From Spirometra erinaceieuropaei (lineage: Eukaryota > Platyhelminthes > Cestoda > Diphyllobothriidea > Diphyllobothriidae), in assembly GCA_902702965.1 (NCBI GenBank), contig CACRXP010000183.1, forward strand, positions 80,487 to 144,486: a DNA stretch of 64,000 bases. Direction: 5' to 3'. Below the pieces are notes generated by a model. That model worked only from the letters and a program-made list of their open reading frames with translations, had not been told where the DNA came from and made no database searches. Below, one piece after another: positions 11,201-23,200 of this stretch. How positions within the stretch are numbered: position 1 is the stretch's first letter; the number at the start of each line of letters is the position of its first letter. Made by a program: the position numbers and the translations under genes.

Positions 11201-13319
11201 AAGTTCAGTACCTGTGTTGTCAGTGTAATAAATCATGCAACATGTCTATACCACTGAGTCCTTGCTGGCAGTTTTATGAGTATTACGTGGTTTTCCCACC
11301 GAGGCCGATGGAATTCGACTCAAATGCACACACCAACTAACTATCACTCGGAATGATTTATTCCAAGTTAGCGCATTAATTTCGAGGGACCTTAAGAAGC
11401 TGAAAAATCGTGAAAATTGCCCAGAGTCCGGCATTGAGGATGTTTTAGCTGATGCAGTTGTACCCCCGAGTGACTACTGCTGATGCACACAGAAACACAT
11501 GCAACAATTCCACATATAACTATGTGAGACAATCGTGAGACTCAACACATCGGTTCTTTCCCTGGAGTGCCTTTGCCGTATGGCTATTTCCAGAAATTAG
11601 TCCCGAAATTTTCATATGAAATTGAGAAAGTACATTCGGTTTTGTATTTCTATTCTGACATTAGTACTGCGCAGTTGGAAATTAAGCCGGCCAATCGCGT
11701 ATTGCCTGCTTGACATCGGCTCATAAGATATCTGCAATTTTGAAGTGTGATTTAGTTTAGAAAGTTCTACATACGTCGGGTCGTAATATTGAGGACCACA
11801 ATACAGCATAATCCCATGAAACCTCGGCCACAACTGTATGATGGCTTCTGAGTGTGATTTTTTTCGACCATCTCCAAAGTTACACTCGCCTAAAGTGACC
11901 GCTTAAATAGCATAACTTTTTTCCATTGATGTTCCATGTCCTTACAAATCCCGACATATTTCATGGAAAGGATGCTCAAAATATTCTTTTTTTGCTCCTT
12001 TTGTGAAAAAATGCGCCATTTTCAAATGTTCTGCTCAAAGAAAGGGTATGTTTCAGCGTATCCTTGCTCCTGGAGATTTATGCAACGTGGTTCATATCCG
12101 TGGCAAGATTTTATGAGTCTAATGCAGCACCTCGTTAATAGCATGGAAAAATGCATTATTTTCCGCAAATGGAAGGTGTACGGTTTGTCGTTGGAAATCC
12201 CAAACGCAAGTGCAACGGCAGCCTGAGTTCCAAAGTATTCGGTAATGGGACAACGTTTTTAAATGGAACGCTAGCCTTTTTTGAGCAGAGCATTTGAAGA
12301 CATACTTTGCCACAAAACAAGCACAAGAAAGAATATTCTGTGCATGCTGTCTTTGAGAGACATCGAAAATCGATGGAAAAATCATGCTTCCTAAGTAATC
12401 GCTCTAAGCCAGTGTGATTTTCGCAGGTTGCTGAAAAAACGCGTATTGAAAAGCCGGTATGCAGTTGTGGCTGACGTATCTTAGGATTATATCACAGGAT
12501 CCTCAATACTGCAACCCAATCTACGCAGAACCTTCTAATCGGAACCACATTTCACAATTTTGACCAATAGTTCGTGAGTTACGTCGCCTACTGTGCCACT
12601 GAATGCTTGCTGTCAACAAGGCAATACACGATCCAGTCCTTCCATTTTCGACTGTACAGAACTAGTGTCGAAATAAAAATCGAACGTTATTTCCCAATTT
12701 AATATGACAAATTCCGAGGCGAACTTCTGAAAATATATGTGGCAGTCGCTAAGTAGACTTGGTGGACCGTTCGTTTTAAGAATTTATGAACTACAGAGGA
12801 AAACTTCGTCAAAGCAGACATACTTCCTTATTCTACAAAAACATTATAATTGGCCCTGATGCAGAAACGATTGCTGTGGCTGGCCAAAAGCACAGTCCAC
12901 GAGGCATACTCTGAAAGAAGACACTAGTGCATTAAACCTAGTCAAAAGTATGCAATGAGTTGGAAACTTTTTCACGACACTAGCTCTGGTATGTTTTTCA
13001 CATTATACATTTGTAATAGTTCCTCGATGCATTCGTTTAGACCTATTAAGTCGATCTTTAGAGCAGTCCATCTCGGATGTCAACCCATAAATTATGTTGT
13101 TACTAGGGAGGGATAAGACCACCCTCTTGACTTGGTTTGTATTCTGTGCAAGGATAACCACTTACTATCAGGAGATAAGCGAACAAATTCGCTAAATGCA
13201 CCTGACGTACCTTGACGGCAGACAATACTATGACCTGACTCCCCCATTCTCGTAGTTATAGGGTATTTTCTGAAGCGATTGGCCTAGATGATGTCAGTCT
13301 GCTATTGGAAGCTAAGGAT
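8296..13319. other. No recognised feature (probable intron)
   Basis: About 5 kb of unremarkable sequence within the probable first visible Phactr intron. The open frames are short and interlaced on both strands, as expected by chance. I see no RT, transposase or host domain before 13.3 kb. Confidence 0.3.
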
Positions 13320-13425
13320 ACCGCATACTAGGACTGGACGTAACCGAGGCTTATATGCAAGTTCCATTGGTCATTAAACCGAAGCTCTACCTCCGAGCTA
13401 CATTCCCATGCCCTGACATTTGCCA
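13320..13425 (+). pseudogene. Possible remnant of a Gypsy-type RT
   Basis: The plus strand reads 'LGLDVTEAYMQVPLVIKP'. This resembles RT motif A of LTR retrotransposons, which typically reads D-L-x-(D/E)-A-Y-x-Q-(V/I)-P/E. The surrounding frames are full of stops and I cannot follow further RT motifs or LTRs, so this may be a heavily eroded fragment or coincidence. Confidence 0.25.
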
Positions 13426-13959
13426 TTGAGAGTGCTTAAGGCCGTGCGCAATTGGTTCTCGCTAACCTGACTTGATTGCTGAACGGAATGCGGGCATTTC
13501 GTTTGGTCTTACTTGTTTCTTTGGCTTCTTTGTCTCACCATCTTTACGGCCAACTGTCTATCAGTCCTCCATTTTTGTTTCAAGCGAATTCCACCCGAAT
13601 CTAAACTTCCTTATTTTAACAGGTTTTGCCCTTGTTTTCGGAAACAGTCTTCCAGGTGGAGTTCAATTTCTTAGTGCCCTTCCTCAAACAGTTAATGCAC
13701 CCAAAGTTCGATTTTTCCGAGGAATACTACCTTCCAGTCATTTGACATTCAAAGCGCTCAAAAATTCACGAAAGTTTTTGGAACTTTACATACCTTTCCA
13801 GCCATCTTATTCCATAAGTTTAATTTCTCTGGAAAGTGCATTTTTCCGGATGCTTACCAGACACCACGGTTTAAGGACGGAGATTGCACAGCCGGCGACC
13901 TTTATCAGCCCGCTATACTGAGCTAATGGAATTCATCTGCGACGACTGAACCTCTAGGG
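13426..13959. other. Unrecognised ORF region
   Basis: A 149-codon plus-strand frame (13472-13921) with Phe/Ser-rich composition. No domain recognised and no clear exon borders. Confidence 0.2.
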
Positions 13960-14420
13960 CGTGCCCATGTCTCTGTGTGCGTTTGCCAAGTGTGTGTTTG
14001 TGTGGAGTGGTGGACTGGTGGACACAGAGTCAGACTCCAATGGCTCCTTCGTAATGTGGTTTTTGGGACACTACCATTCCGTGGGATCCGAGCCGCCCCC
14101 CCCCCCTCTTCTCTTATGTGTGAAATCCTTAGTAGTGCGCGTCGTGGATCGGGAGTTGTGGTGGTACGCCTGGTTGTGGGTTTTCGCCTGGCCAGCTGCC
14201 TGCGTCCTCTCCCGCCGCTGGTCCTCTTGACTCTGTCTTGACATTGGATACAGGCGCGGAAGGAGGAGGGCAGATGCGGTGTGAGTCCACTATCAGTATA
14301 AACTAATTCACGCGCAAGTCACTATGCCTGCTGTCACCCAGCTGTGGAGCACACGGTGGACATCGTCCAAATCGACGGTCGAACTGTCATGTGAGTTTGC
14401 CCCACTAGTGTAAGCCGTAG
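13960..14420 (+). repeat. LINE-A 3'-tail repeat (R1), solo copy
   Basis: Shares with 37180-37870 the boxes TGTGGAGTGG, GACTGGTGG, CTCTGTCTTGACA, and ACTAATTCACGCGCAAGTC-type words, and ends with CACGGTGGACATCGTC followed by CGACGGTCGAACTGTCATG. No coding part precedes it, consistent with a 5'-truncated insertion, which is typical of target-primed reverse transcription. A run of 11 C (14097-14107 area) lies within it. Confidence 0.65.
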
Positions 14421-17400
14421 CCTGCTGCTGTCGTGCGCGCTCTCACAGTAACCCGATCGGCAGTGTATGCATAATGAAGGCGCGGATGGTGTAGGTTCTG
14501 TCAAAGATACAAGAGGGGCCATGCACTGTTCTCCAACGCATGCAAATTGAAGGTCAAATAAGCATTTCTGGTCTCCTATGTGTGGGAGGCTACCAGTCTA
14601 GTCATTCTGGCGCCGTTTCACCCTCTCGCCTGTTTGTGGAGCCCTCTTCGCTGTTCCCTAACACTCATTATCAAGCTGTAGTCGTTAGAAGATCGCCTTT
14701 CGCCGCCATATTTGTGCCGCCGAGGTGAATTCAATCTCAACCTCTCTTCGGTCAGCGTTTGTCTGTGCACCGTCCTCATCTCCCGATTGTTCTGCAACAC
14801 AATTGTAATGCAGAGTGAGTTAAACAGATTCTTATTATACTGCTGAGCAGGCCCACTTGGTTAGCGATCGTGAACGTAACTCTTTTTTGTTCCTTTTTGG
14901 CGTTTGATATGTTTAAAGACCGTAAACCTTTGGTTCGACGAAAACCTCGCTGTCTAGTTTTTCATGAGGTTTCGTATATATTGATTTCATTTCACTTAGA
15001 CTCGCTTTTTCACAAACACTTCGTTGTTTTTGCGTTTTATGGTCGAAACACGATAATCAGTTAAACCACTATCCTCTTGTAGGTATGTTTCCTTACTTAC
15101 AATTCCTCTTAGTACTTATCAGTGAGTAAAATATTGAGGTATACTCTGAACGCTTAAGTGGTGGCCAAATCGAAAGAAAGGGCGTGCCAGCACTTCTCGG
15201 AATCGCGACCGAAATAATTAATTAATGTTTGCATCCGCAAATTATTGCCTCAATGTACTTGCCCATTCGATTTAAATACAACCTAGAGTTCATTCACCCA
15301 TGCCGGTAGTCATTAGAGTGTAGGAATTACTCAAATTGTTAAAACGGGGTGTCCAAAATTACGGAAATGTGGTCAGTCAGCCATAAAACATGAACCCGCT
15401 GACGGGACCGAACTGCGGATCACTGAATTCGCGTCGGGCACCGCTGTAATTCAGTTAGAGTGCGCATGCTTTCCAACTAAGTTACTTCCATGTTTTTTTT
15501 CTGGCGTATGTTAGGAAAATTGTTTCCAGTCACTCGAGTTGCAAAATATCTCGCCTGCTGGGCGTGCTGTCGAATGAAATTACTATCTATGCACTGGCGT
15601 CTGCCACTATAATCCCAACAGAGTAATCGTTTGAGCAAAAATAGACTGGCCTCGCCGATCACAAAAGGGAAAGTCTGGTAGGTAGAGGAGCCGACGAGAA
15701 TCCAAACGATCCGCTGTCCGACTTCTTCCGAGAACGCAAGTTTCCTGACGGAAAGACTTATATATTTCCACCATTCGTCCGAATAATCTGTTTTCCATAT
15801 TAGGCAATACAATATAATTAAAAAAACTGACCATATTTTGACACTTTTTACAAGCAGTCCATTTTTTGTCATTTCTTGGGAAGTAGTTGACTCTGCATAA
15901 CTGCTGAGAGCTGGCAAAATATGCGTTTGCGCTACTTGGCTCGTTATTTCACGAATGGGAAGGTCGCTGATGTGTAGCCAAAGTGACAGTGTATCAACCA
16001 ATTCGGTAGTAATCGTTTCGGTATTATTGTATATTTAAGGATATCTGTTGGTCTTCAACATATTTTGATGTTTACTATACGTATAAACTTCTATCCACGA
16101 ACCTTCTAGACCTGCTTTAGAGGCGCGCAGACATTTTTAAATATTTAATGTGGGACGGGATGTCTCGTATCAAGTTTATGCACGGAAATGATTTTTTTTC
16201 CAGGGAACCCAAGTGACAAGTAGTATGGAAACCATAAGAACACTCACGTCGCGTCGCATGTAGGCAGACATAGAAATTACTGAACTATTGTTGCCATGCA
16301 GATCGATGTCGGTAACTGGGCAACTTCTCACTTGAAAGCCACTGTAAATAATGTAAATCAACTTTTGGTTATCTCCTACACCCATTAGTATGACCAGGCC
16401 GCATGAGTATCATCCTTTTTGTGAAAACATCCTTATGTATTTCCTCCTAATTTCTCGACTTTCTTCTGTACTCTGCATACACATCTATCAATAATGAAGC
16501 CCAGCCAGACCGTTGACAATTTGATTACTGAAACATGTTCGCCAACGATTTTCCCCTGATTCTTGTCCACCACGCACGTTTACCCGTATTAAAAAGCCTG
16601 TATAAGTTTCGGTCCAACATCCTGTTTGGTTTTGGTCATGTACTCCTCGACGCACTGCCGCCCGGTGTTGAGACGGATTATAAACCCCCTATTTCTCCTG
16701 TCTCAAATTACGTTTGTTGCCCTTTGTTACCGTGCAGTTTTTACAGTTATTTTAAATGTATGCGCAAAAGACGACGCACGTGTTCGTGGCCCATCAGCAA
16801 AATGGAGAGCCGGCCGCGCGCTCTGTGACATGAAGGCGACCTGTTTGTTAGGCGCTTAAAAGAGCAATCGCAGTTGGACTTTCCTATTTTGAGGTTTACC
16901 TTAACAGCCGACGTTGGCATCGAAGTACTTGTCTGGCTGCTGCTTTTGACTGCAGCTTTGAATGAATCGCGTGTTTGAAATGTAAAAGGCGTATTTTTAT
17001 GACTTTTTAAAAAAGGATCAGATTTCATTTATGCTAGTTTCTTGCTTATTTGTTGTGGTTTCTAACGGCAATCCCAATGCAATCCTAAAGGTTGTTGCGC
17101 GTAGGTGACTTTTACCTAACTGTTGCTGTACTTTTTCCTGTGAGGTTTGAATTCTGCGGCTTATATGTTCGCCAACCTTTTCTGACAACGTCATTTCTAG
17201 TTTTACTCGGATGAAAAGATCCGGGGCAGCTTTGTGGACTGCGTAAGTGGTATTGGTCGGTGAGGACACTGTTGCAGGCAGAGGCCATATGAAATGGTTA
17301 GAAGTTGCCGCGAAATTGAGATATAGACTGTACATGCAAGCATTTTACCACAACTGTCTCCCATCTCCCTTTTCCTCCCACCCTAACCTTCCCTTATCTC

Positions 17401-17624
17401 CCATTTTCCCTCTTCACCTCGTTCACCACCTTGGGGTCAGTCACCCAATGACTTTGACAAATCACGTTGACTGTTCACGTTGCGTTTGCCAACGCGGCTC
17501 CCTGTAGTGCCAAGTTTGCGGGTCGTTTATACTCGCCCGTTATCACATCAGACTCTGACTCTGCGCCCCTACTTCAACTTGAAAATACGCTGTTAATATC
17601 TTTCGTTTCCGCTTATCCGTCCAG
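14421..17624. other. No recognised feature (probable intron)
   Basis: Rest of the probable intron before the 17.6-kb exon. It includes a 174-codon minus frame (15477-16001) with hydrophobic stretches and no recognised motif, and a pyrimidine-rich tract (17358-17425). Confidence 0.3.
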
Positions 17625-18048
17625 GTTTCTCCTCACCGTCGTCTTTGGAAAGACCCACGGAATCCTCCGTTTGTACACCCACTACGTCCCTCCCTTCTGC
17701 GCCCCCGGCGAGAACTGCGAGGCACCGAGGATTGTTGTCGACCGAGACTGATGGTCCGGTTCATTTGGGCATCGCCTCCTCCTCTCCGCCCACCCATTCT
17801 TCCGAACCACCCAAACCCTCCCCACGGACACCGCTTCCCCTTCCACAACAACAGCACCCCTTGTCTAACGGTCAAGCCCTTCGAATGGGTTCCTGCTCGT
17901 ATATGGCTGCCACAACACCATCGCAAATAGGTACACTGGAGTCCGTCAGTGCCAATAACTTTGCCCTCGCCTCAGCCAAGCCTACTGTTGGTCGGATGCC
18001 CTGCGAACAGTCTGACGCCGTGACTTCGGAATTGAAGTCCCGTTTTGC
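17625..18048 (+). CDS. PHACTR: Phactr exon, Ser/Pro/Thr-rich linker
   Basis: Open frame between acceptor TTATCCGTCCAG and a perfect donor GTAAGT (18049). It encodes about 141 residues of low-complexity linker with motifs such as 'PPKPSPRTPLPLPQQQ' and ends '...SELKSRF'. Such proline-rich disordered sequence sits between the N-terminal RPEL and the C-terminal RPEL block in Phactr proteins. It starts with two bases of a split codon and ends with two bases of another; the next exon at 20641 starts with the single completing base. Identity rests on this phase-correct link to the RPEL exon, not on conserved residues. Confidence 0.65.
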
Positions 18049-20640
18049 GTAAGTACTCAGACTTAGAGTTAAACTAGGACTGGGCAATTATGATAAACAA
18101 GTTGAAATATTTTTCCTGTTTTTCCATTTCCTTTCTTGCCGTCCTTGAGAAGGTTGGATCACGTGCGTCAAGACTCACTTAGGAAGTGTGTGATTTGTTC
18201 CGCCAATAAGGTTATGGTGATGATCAACACTATAAGTGGACCTGCTGACGACTGAAGACGCTCAGGCTCGCAGCTCGCCCAGCCGAGTGTTAAATGTCAC
18301 TTCGCACCGAAGGGAGTAACCCGGCTTTCCGTCTTTATTGTCGGGGACTGAATGATGATGACAGATTAGCTGAAAAATGGTTGACTCTGTTCTCCGGTCT
18401 TGTATTATAGGCGTCCCTGTCGGCCAACTGTCCTTTTAGATATGCATTGGGACTCATCGAATAGACTAAAATCTTCGAATGCCTCGCGTAACAGAGATTT
18501 TTTCAGTGGGGTTGCACGGACACAATCCTAGAACCTCGACTTGGTACGCCGAAGGGCCCGCAGTAGATGCCTACAGTCGAATCTAGGGACTAAAGAAGAG
18601 TATCCCCACATCAAGCCATTGCCGATTGAGTTGAGGGCCAGTATAAAGCCATTCACCTCGTCATTAGACCATCTGAACGAGAGGTCATCGAAGTCGGCGT
18701 GCCAGTTCGATCTAACGTGGCAGTTCCATCCCGACTTTATCACATCTCAGTCAAGGTCCGTACCTCCTGTCATTTTCACAAATTCAGGCGTCTATTGCGC
18801 CTGTGTCTATTGCGCATGTTTACCGGGCAACAGCAAAAATTCGTGTTTTTAAAGTCGCACGGTTTTGCTCATCATTACAGGGTCGTACTCGCATGCCATG
18901 GTGATTTTTTTGCTGTGCAGCGGCTAATTTGGCTTGTCTGTTATTGTTTTCGTACAAAGCCCATTGTTAAAGTTGAGATTTGAGCTACTTGACCGGTGAC
19001 CGAGCCATCTGCCTCAAGAGGCTTTTTTGCAAATGGGAAATGCTGTCTATTCCCTGCTCCCATGCACCTCCCACATCTTACCTACTCTTTTATCGGATGG
19101 CGCGCCAACTTCGTCCGTTGGACCGCTAGGCGGCATCGGGCATTATTTTCTTTTACCGCCAATAATGGCCATGACTTCGTTGCACTGCAAAACCTTCTCC
19201 CTTCCCTCCTCCACTCTGCTTTTAACATCACTGCTTGCGTCGTCCCTGATAACCATCTTTCCCTACATGTGTGTGATTGTTTTCTTCTTTCTAATGGAAC
19301 TGATGCTATCGCCTGTTGGTTCTAGTACTGATTAAACACGGCGTCTTGTATCTGGGTCCGCTGTCTGTCCTTGGAATATTCCTCTTTCACTAAGGTTTAT
19401 GCTGACGTATGCACCCCATCTAGCGTAGTATTCACAAGGCCAAAGTGCTCTAATTTCCTGTTTGGTATAGAGTAACCGGGCTGCCGCGCAGAGATTTTGC
19501 CGGGAAAACGCGGGACTGGGAAAACCCTCTATTCATAGGGCCTTACACTAATTTTAAGGGCGGTTAACAATCGTGTTAAGGTTAACCTTAAGGTTAGGGC
19601 TAAGGTTTGGGTTAGAGCTAGGACAAGAGAATATGAACCCTATGGATTATTCGATATGGCACCTGTATTACCGGGAATTCCTATTCCCGTGCCTTACCCT
19701 TTGCCGACTTTCCGAAAGACAGTTGGCACTTGTTTAAGTGGTCATCGAGATGACAGGAATCCGACACATGCTACAACAACAAGTGGGCTAGGTGACTATG
19801 TAACCATAAAAACTAATAGGTGAAGTCTGTCTGTTTGCCTTAATGCAGATTACACGGCGTCCCCACGGTTAACTGGCAATGGGGTGGTTTTCGGTATTGG
19901 CCAGTTGTGAAGTCTCTCGGGTCTGACGAATATGCAGCCTCAGACCATGCTGCAATTCAAATTCCAGGACCAGTTTGACACCGATCTGACAATTTCTTTT
20001 CCTGCACATCGGTCACTTGCCGTGACGGTGTCTCATGACAGATGCTGTTTGCCATTCAATAAGGCATCGTCCTTGAACTCCAAACTGATGCGCTGGAGGG
20101 GTGAATGAGGACTTCCGTCCTTGATTGCAAAAACTATAGGAACCCGCCAAACCGGCCAGCGCAACTGTTGTCCAGCAGGCCAGGATTTAATACAGTTCTT
20201 GGCCGATTAGGCGGCTGTGATTTGGGCGCACGCTACCCTTATTAAGGGCCGATGGCGTCATGAAAAGTAATTTCCTACCACACAATACTGAAGAGTAATT
20301 TCGAAGTTCCGTGTTCAAACCCTTTATTACGCATTTTCATGTCCACATCGGTTTGATTCACCAAGTTATTTAGGTTCCACAGGCAATGCAGAAAAGTGCA
20401 CTGTACAGCTTAGCTAGGGCAAGATGCTTAAGCTTGAAATGTCCACAATGGGGCTGGATGCATTTACCCTTCACCCTTCCTTACTTTGCAGTGCAATATC
20501 CCTGCCGGGCATGGACTCTGATCTCCGAAAAGCTGCAATACTTCCCCTCCGTCCAACATTTAAAATTCTCTCGCTATGCCGAAGCATGTATCATTTGATA
20601 TTACAGATGACCCCATGGGCAGTATGCGGTTTTTATTTAG
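18049..20640. other. Phactr intron, including a degenerate telomere-like patch
   Basis: Intron between a GTAAGT donor and a TTTTTATTTAG acceptor. No coding domain is recognised; the overlapping frames at 19.0-19.3 kb look like T-rich shadows. At 19562-19625 there are interspersed words GGTTAGGG, GGTTAACC, GGTTTGGGTTAG that resemble decayed TTAGGG arrays. Confidence 0.5.
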
Positions 20641-21245
20641 TCCCCTTCCTGACCGACGGACGTGTGTTTATTTCTTGCCGCTTAGGAATCTACGTCGTGC
20701 TCCACCCTCCCGCAATAGCCTGTTTGATTCGCGTGCACCACACTTGAAATCCCAACACATCTCAGGTACGCCTAAAATCACGGACCTGGACTCCTCTCAA
20801 TCCACATCCTCCTCCGCCAACACGTCCAGTTGTTCCACAGCCTGCAACATGCGCAACCCCTCGTCACGCGCCTCAGGAGCTATCGTCTCCCAGCTCTCGG
20901 CCCGCTTCAGTGGCGGTCTTGCGACCTTCCCGTCCACTGACAGCGATACTGACGACGAATGTGAGGAGTCTTGCGTAACCGGCGCTGTTCGGCCCACCAA
21001 CACCGTCGAGGAGCTGGCTCTTCAGCGTCGACGACAGTCAGATCTTTGGTTGCGCCGCAGCGACCAACTGGCGCGATTCCTTGAACGCCGACCCAATCCA
21101 ACTGAACTGCTCTCCAAAAACATCCTGCCCAGCCGGACTCCTGAAATGCAGCTTGAGTTGCGTGTTTCGATTGAAGCGCAGCTGGAGCGGCGCCTCAGCC
21201 GACGTCCCACGGTAGTAGAGTTAGAACAAAAAAACATTCTTCACG
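20641..21245 (+). CDS. PHACTR: Phactr exon with RPEL repeats 1 and 2 of the C-terminal block
   Basis: This 605-bp exon gives the firmest identification. After a Ser-rich, acidic stretch ('STDSDTDDECEES', residues about 97-110 of the exon) it encodes two RPEL motifs: 'LERRPNPTELLSKNILP' (near 21079-21130) and 'LERRLSRRPTVVELEQKNIL' (near 21183-21242). Both have the R-P-x-x-x-E-L core and N-I-L end that contact G-actin in this family. The in-frame stop at 20561-20563 and the phase of the upstream exon place the acceptor at 20639-20640 (TATTTAG). The exon ends one base into a codon at donor GTATGT (21246). The segment before the repeats is not conserved enough for me to align. Confidence 0.9.
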
Positions 21246-22278
21246 GTATGTCCTAGACCTTTTGATGCACTCCTTGTCAAGCGTTTACGTTCAGGGCTGC
21301 ATTATCAATAAGCTAATCTAACTTCTGAACATTAAATTCCTCGTGGGTCTCCGTTATTTTCAGCTTCCAATATTTTATTCCACTGCATGCTGTGGTGGAC
21401 CGCAGAATGTCAGCTAGAAAAAGATGAACGACAGAAGAGCTTGCGTGTGCTTTTGGTCCTGCCCTCAGAGCAGTGCTCGACTCATAAGTTCCGTCATGTT
21501 TGGATTTTATCGATTTCGACCAAATAGGTTGCAAGCCACTAGGACGGAAAAGATGACGACTGCGTGTATGGTGGAGATCTCGTCGGCGGTTGTTAAAGCC
21601 AGGCGGATGGTATTCGCAAAGTTTCGTGGACCTGTATTTTTATGTATTGTAATTGGCCTACCTGATATCGGGTCGTCCTTTAAATGACTGCTTACATTGT
21701 ACGGCACACTTCAAATGCTTGAAACGTCACCTGCTTCCCAAAGGTCCTCCCATGATTACCTCCGCCCACCCGAAGATACGCTTGGCAATTATGTTAAGGA
21801 GTTGTCGTTTTCATGCGTTTTGGCAGCGCTGCAGCGATTTTATGCCACGCAGACTTCGTCGGCACACAGCTGCCCACCTGCATCCACGCAGAGAGGAAAA
21901 AGATTTCTAAATGATGAGGCGGCGTGTTATTTCGTAAGGATATCCAAAACGCAGTTTTCCATTACTTTGGTAGCAGTCAGGTGGTTTTTCATGTTTTATT
22001 CATTGATTCATTTCGGGTGTTGTATTAGTCACACGAATTTCCCCACAGAATTTACTCTGGGTCTTTGTTGTTCTGGGCTACTTCATAAATCCGCAGGATT
22101 CATGTCCACAACCCTGTCCGCAATCGCAGAGCTTCATCTGAACATTTGAAATGTTGGCAATGGGAAACCCTATAGGTTTTGCGCCAAATGTTTAGTATCC
22201 ACACACAGAGCAGACCAGTGCCTTTGAAGTTGACTTGCTGAAAAAGTTTTGTCAAAGCTTCTTTTGCCTGCCTTTCAG
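21246..22278. other. Phactr intron (1.03 kb)
   Basis: Bounded by GTATGT and TGCCTTTCAG. Short frames on both strands only; no repeat or RNA recognised. Confidence 0.7.
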
Positions 22279-22340
22279 CGGACACTGAAGAGGCGCGAAA
22301 AAAGGAGAAGGAGGAAAAGAAGCGTGTCCTCTCCCGCAAT
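22279..22340 (+). CDS. PHACTR: Phactr exon, charged helix leading to RPEL 3
   Basis: A 62-bp exon between acceptor CCTTTCAG and donor GTATGT. It encodes a strongly charged Lys/Glu/Arg segment ('KKEKEEKKRVLSRN'). In Phactr proteins a basic/acidic helix of this kind begins the third C-terminal RPEL repeat, and the repeat is completed by the following exon. Its two leading bases complete the codon left by the 21245 donor, and it ends in phase 0. Confidence 0.85.
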
Positions 22341-22465
22341 GTATGTCATTTCTACATTCTTGACCCTCTCTCATTGTCTTCTCCGCCTAGGTTTAAATGG
22401 GCTCTGTTACCGACACCTTTTGCAGTTTTTTTGATCAAATCTTCTGCTCGTTTTCGTGTTGCTAG
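22341..22465. other. Short Phactr intron (125 bp)
   Basis: GT-AG intron, GTATGT to GTTGCTAG, splitting RPEL repeat 3. Confidence 0.8.
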
Positions 22466-22603
22466 TTGTCTTTCCGCCCGACGGTTGCTGAACTGCGATC
22501 TCGGCGTATTCTTCGGTTCAATGACTACGTGGAGGTGACCGAGGCTGACGCCTACGATCGACGAACGGACAAACCCTGGACCAGACTGACTCCCAAGGAT
22601 AAG
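22466..22603 (+). CDS. PHACTR: Phactr exon, RPEL 3 and start of PP1-binding region
   Basis: Forty-six codons in phase 0 at both ends. It begins '[16 protein letters not shown]', which completes RPEL repeat 3, then runs into the near-invariant Phactr stretch '[17 protein letters not shown]' and '[12 protein letters not shown]'. These residues lie in the C-terminal region that wraps around protein phosphatase 1 and overlaps the actin-binding site (family knowledge). Donor GTACGT follows directly. Essentially no alternative identity is likely. Confidence 0.95.
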
Positions 22604-22786
22604 GTACGTGCAGGGTTTTCCATACAATAAACTCCTCGCTGTTCGTGCAGTTAGTGCGCAGTTTTCCATGTCTGGTTTAGCCCGCTGCTATTGTGGTCTG
22701 GACACCATGAGAGAGATAGAGCCACGCTGTCTCGTTGAGGTGCGATTTGACGTTCTCCTGTATCACTACCCCACCGCCATAATCTG

Positions 22787-22887
<101 letters not shown>

Positions 22888-23059
22888 GCATGAGCGTGGG
22901 AGCCGATAATCTTTGCCGACGTACAGACGCATAGCAACGGCATGGCAACGGCGTACTTCAACACCTGGCCAGTCGAGCTGTGATGCACTCGGGAGCCGCC
23001 AACGGTGATAGGCATGTAGCGGCCTAGCAACTATATCCTATAAATATTGCAGCACCTGG

Positions 23060-23200
23060 GCAATCCACTACCCATATCTGACTCTGTCTCTGATGATGGA
23101 TTCGAGTGAGAATCTGAAACGTCAGGCAAGTAAAGCACTTGTCCCAGCGATCCTGTCTCCTTCTCCGCGACTACTTTCCGGATCTCGCCTCTTCGCTTCT
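23060..23200 (+). repeat. Penelope-type terminal fragment with hammerhead-like boxes
   Basis: Shares the words CTGACTCTGTCTC, TCCTTCTCCGCGA and a variant of AAAGCTCTTGTTCTAGCGAT with 56420-56510 and 63390-63475. Contains CTGATGA (23090-23096), a hairpin GGATTC/GAATCT, and GAAACGTCAGG (23116-23126). Confidence 0.55.

Noticed and set aside
17872..18087. Minus-strand frame over the 17.6-kb exon
   Set aside because: Shadow of a phase-correct coding exon on the plus strand.
23090..23126. A confirmed active hammerhead ribozyme
   Set aside because: Core boxes are present, but a bulge before stem II and no closable stem III or cleavage site were found; reported only as a finding to test.
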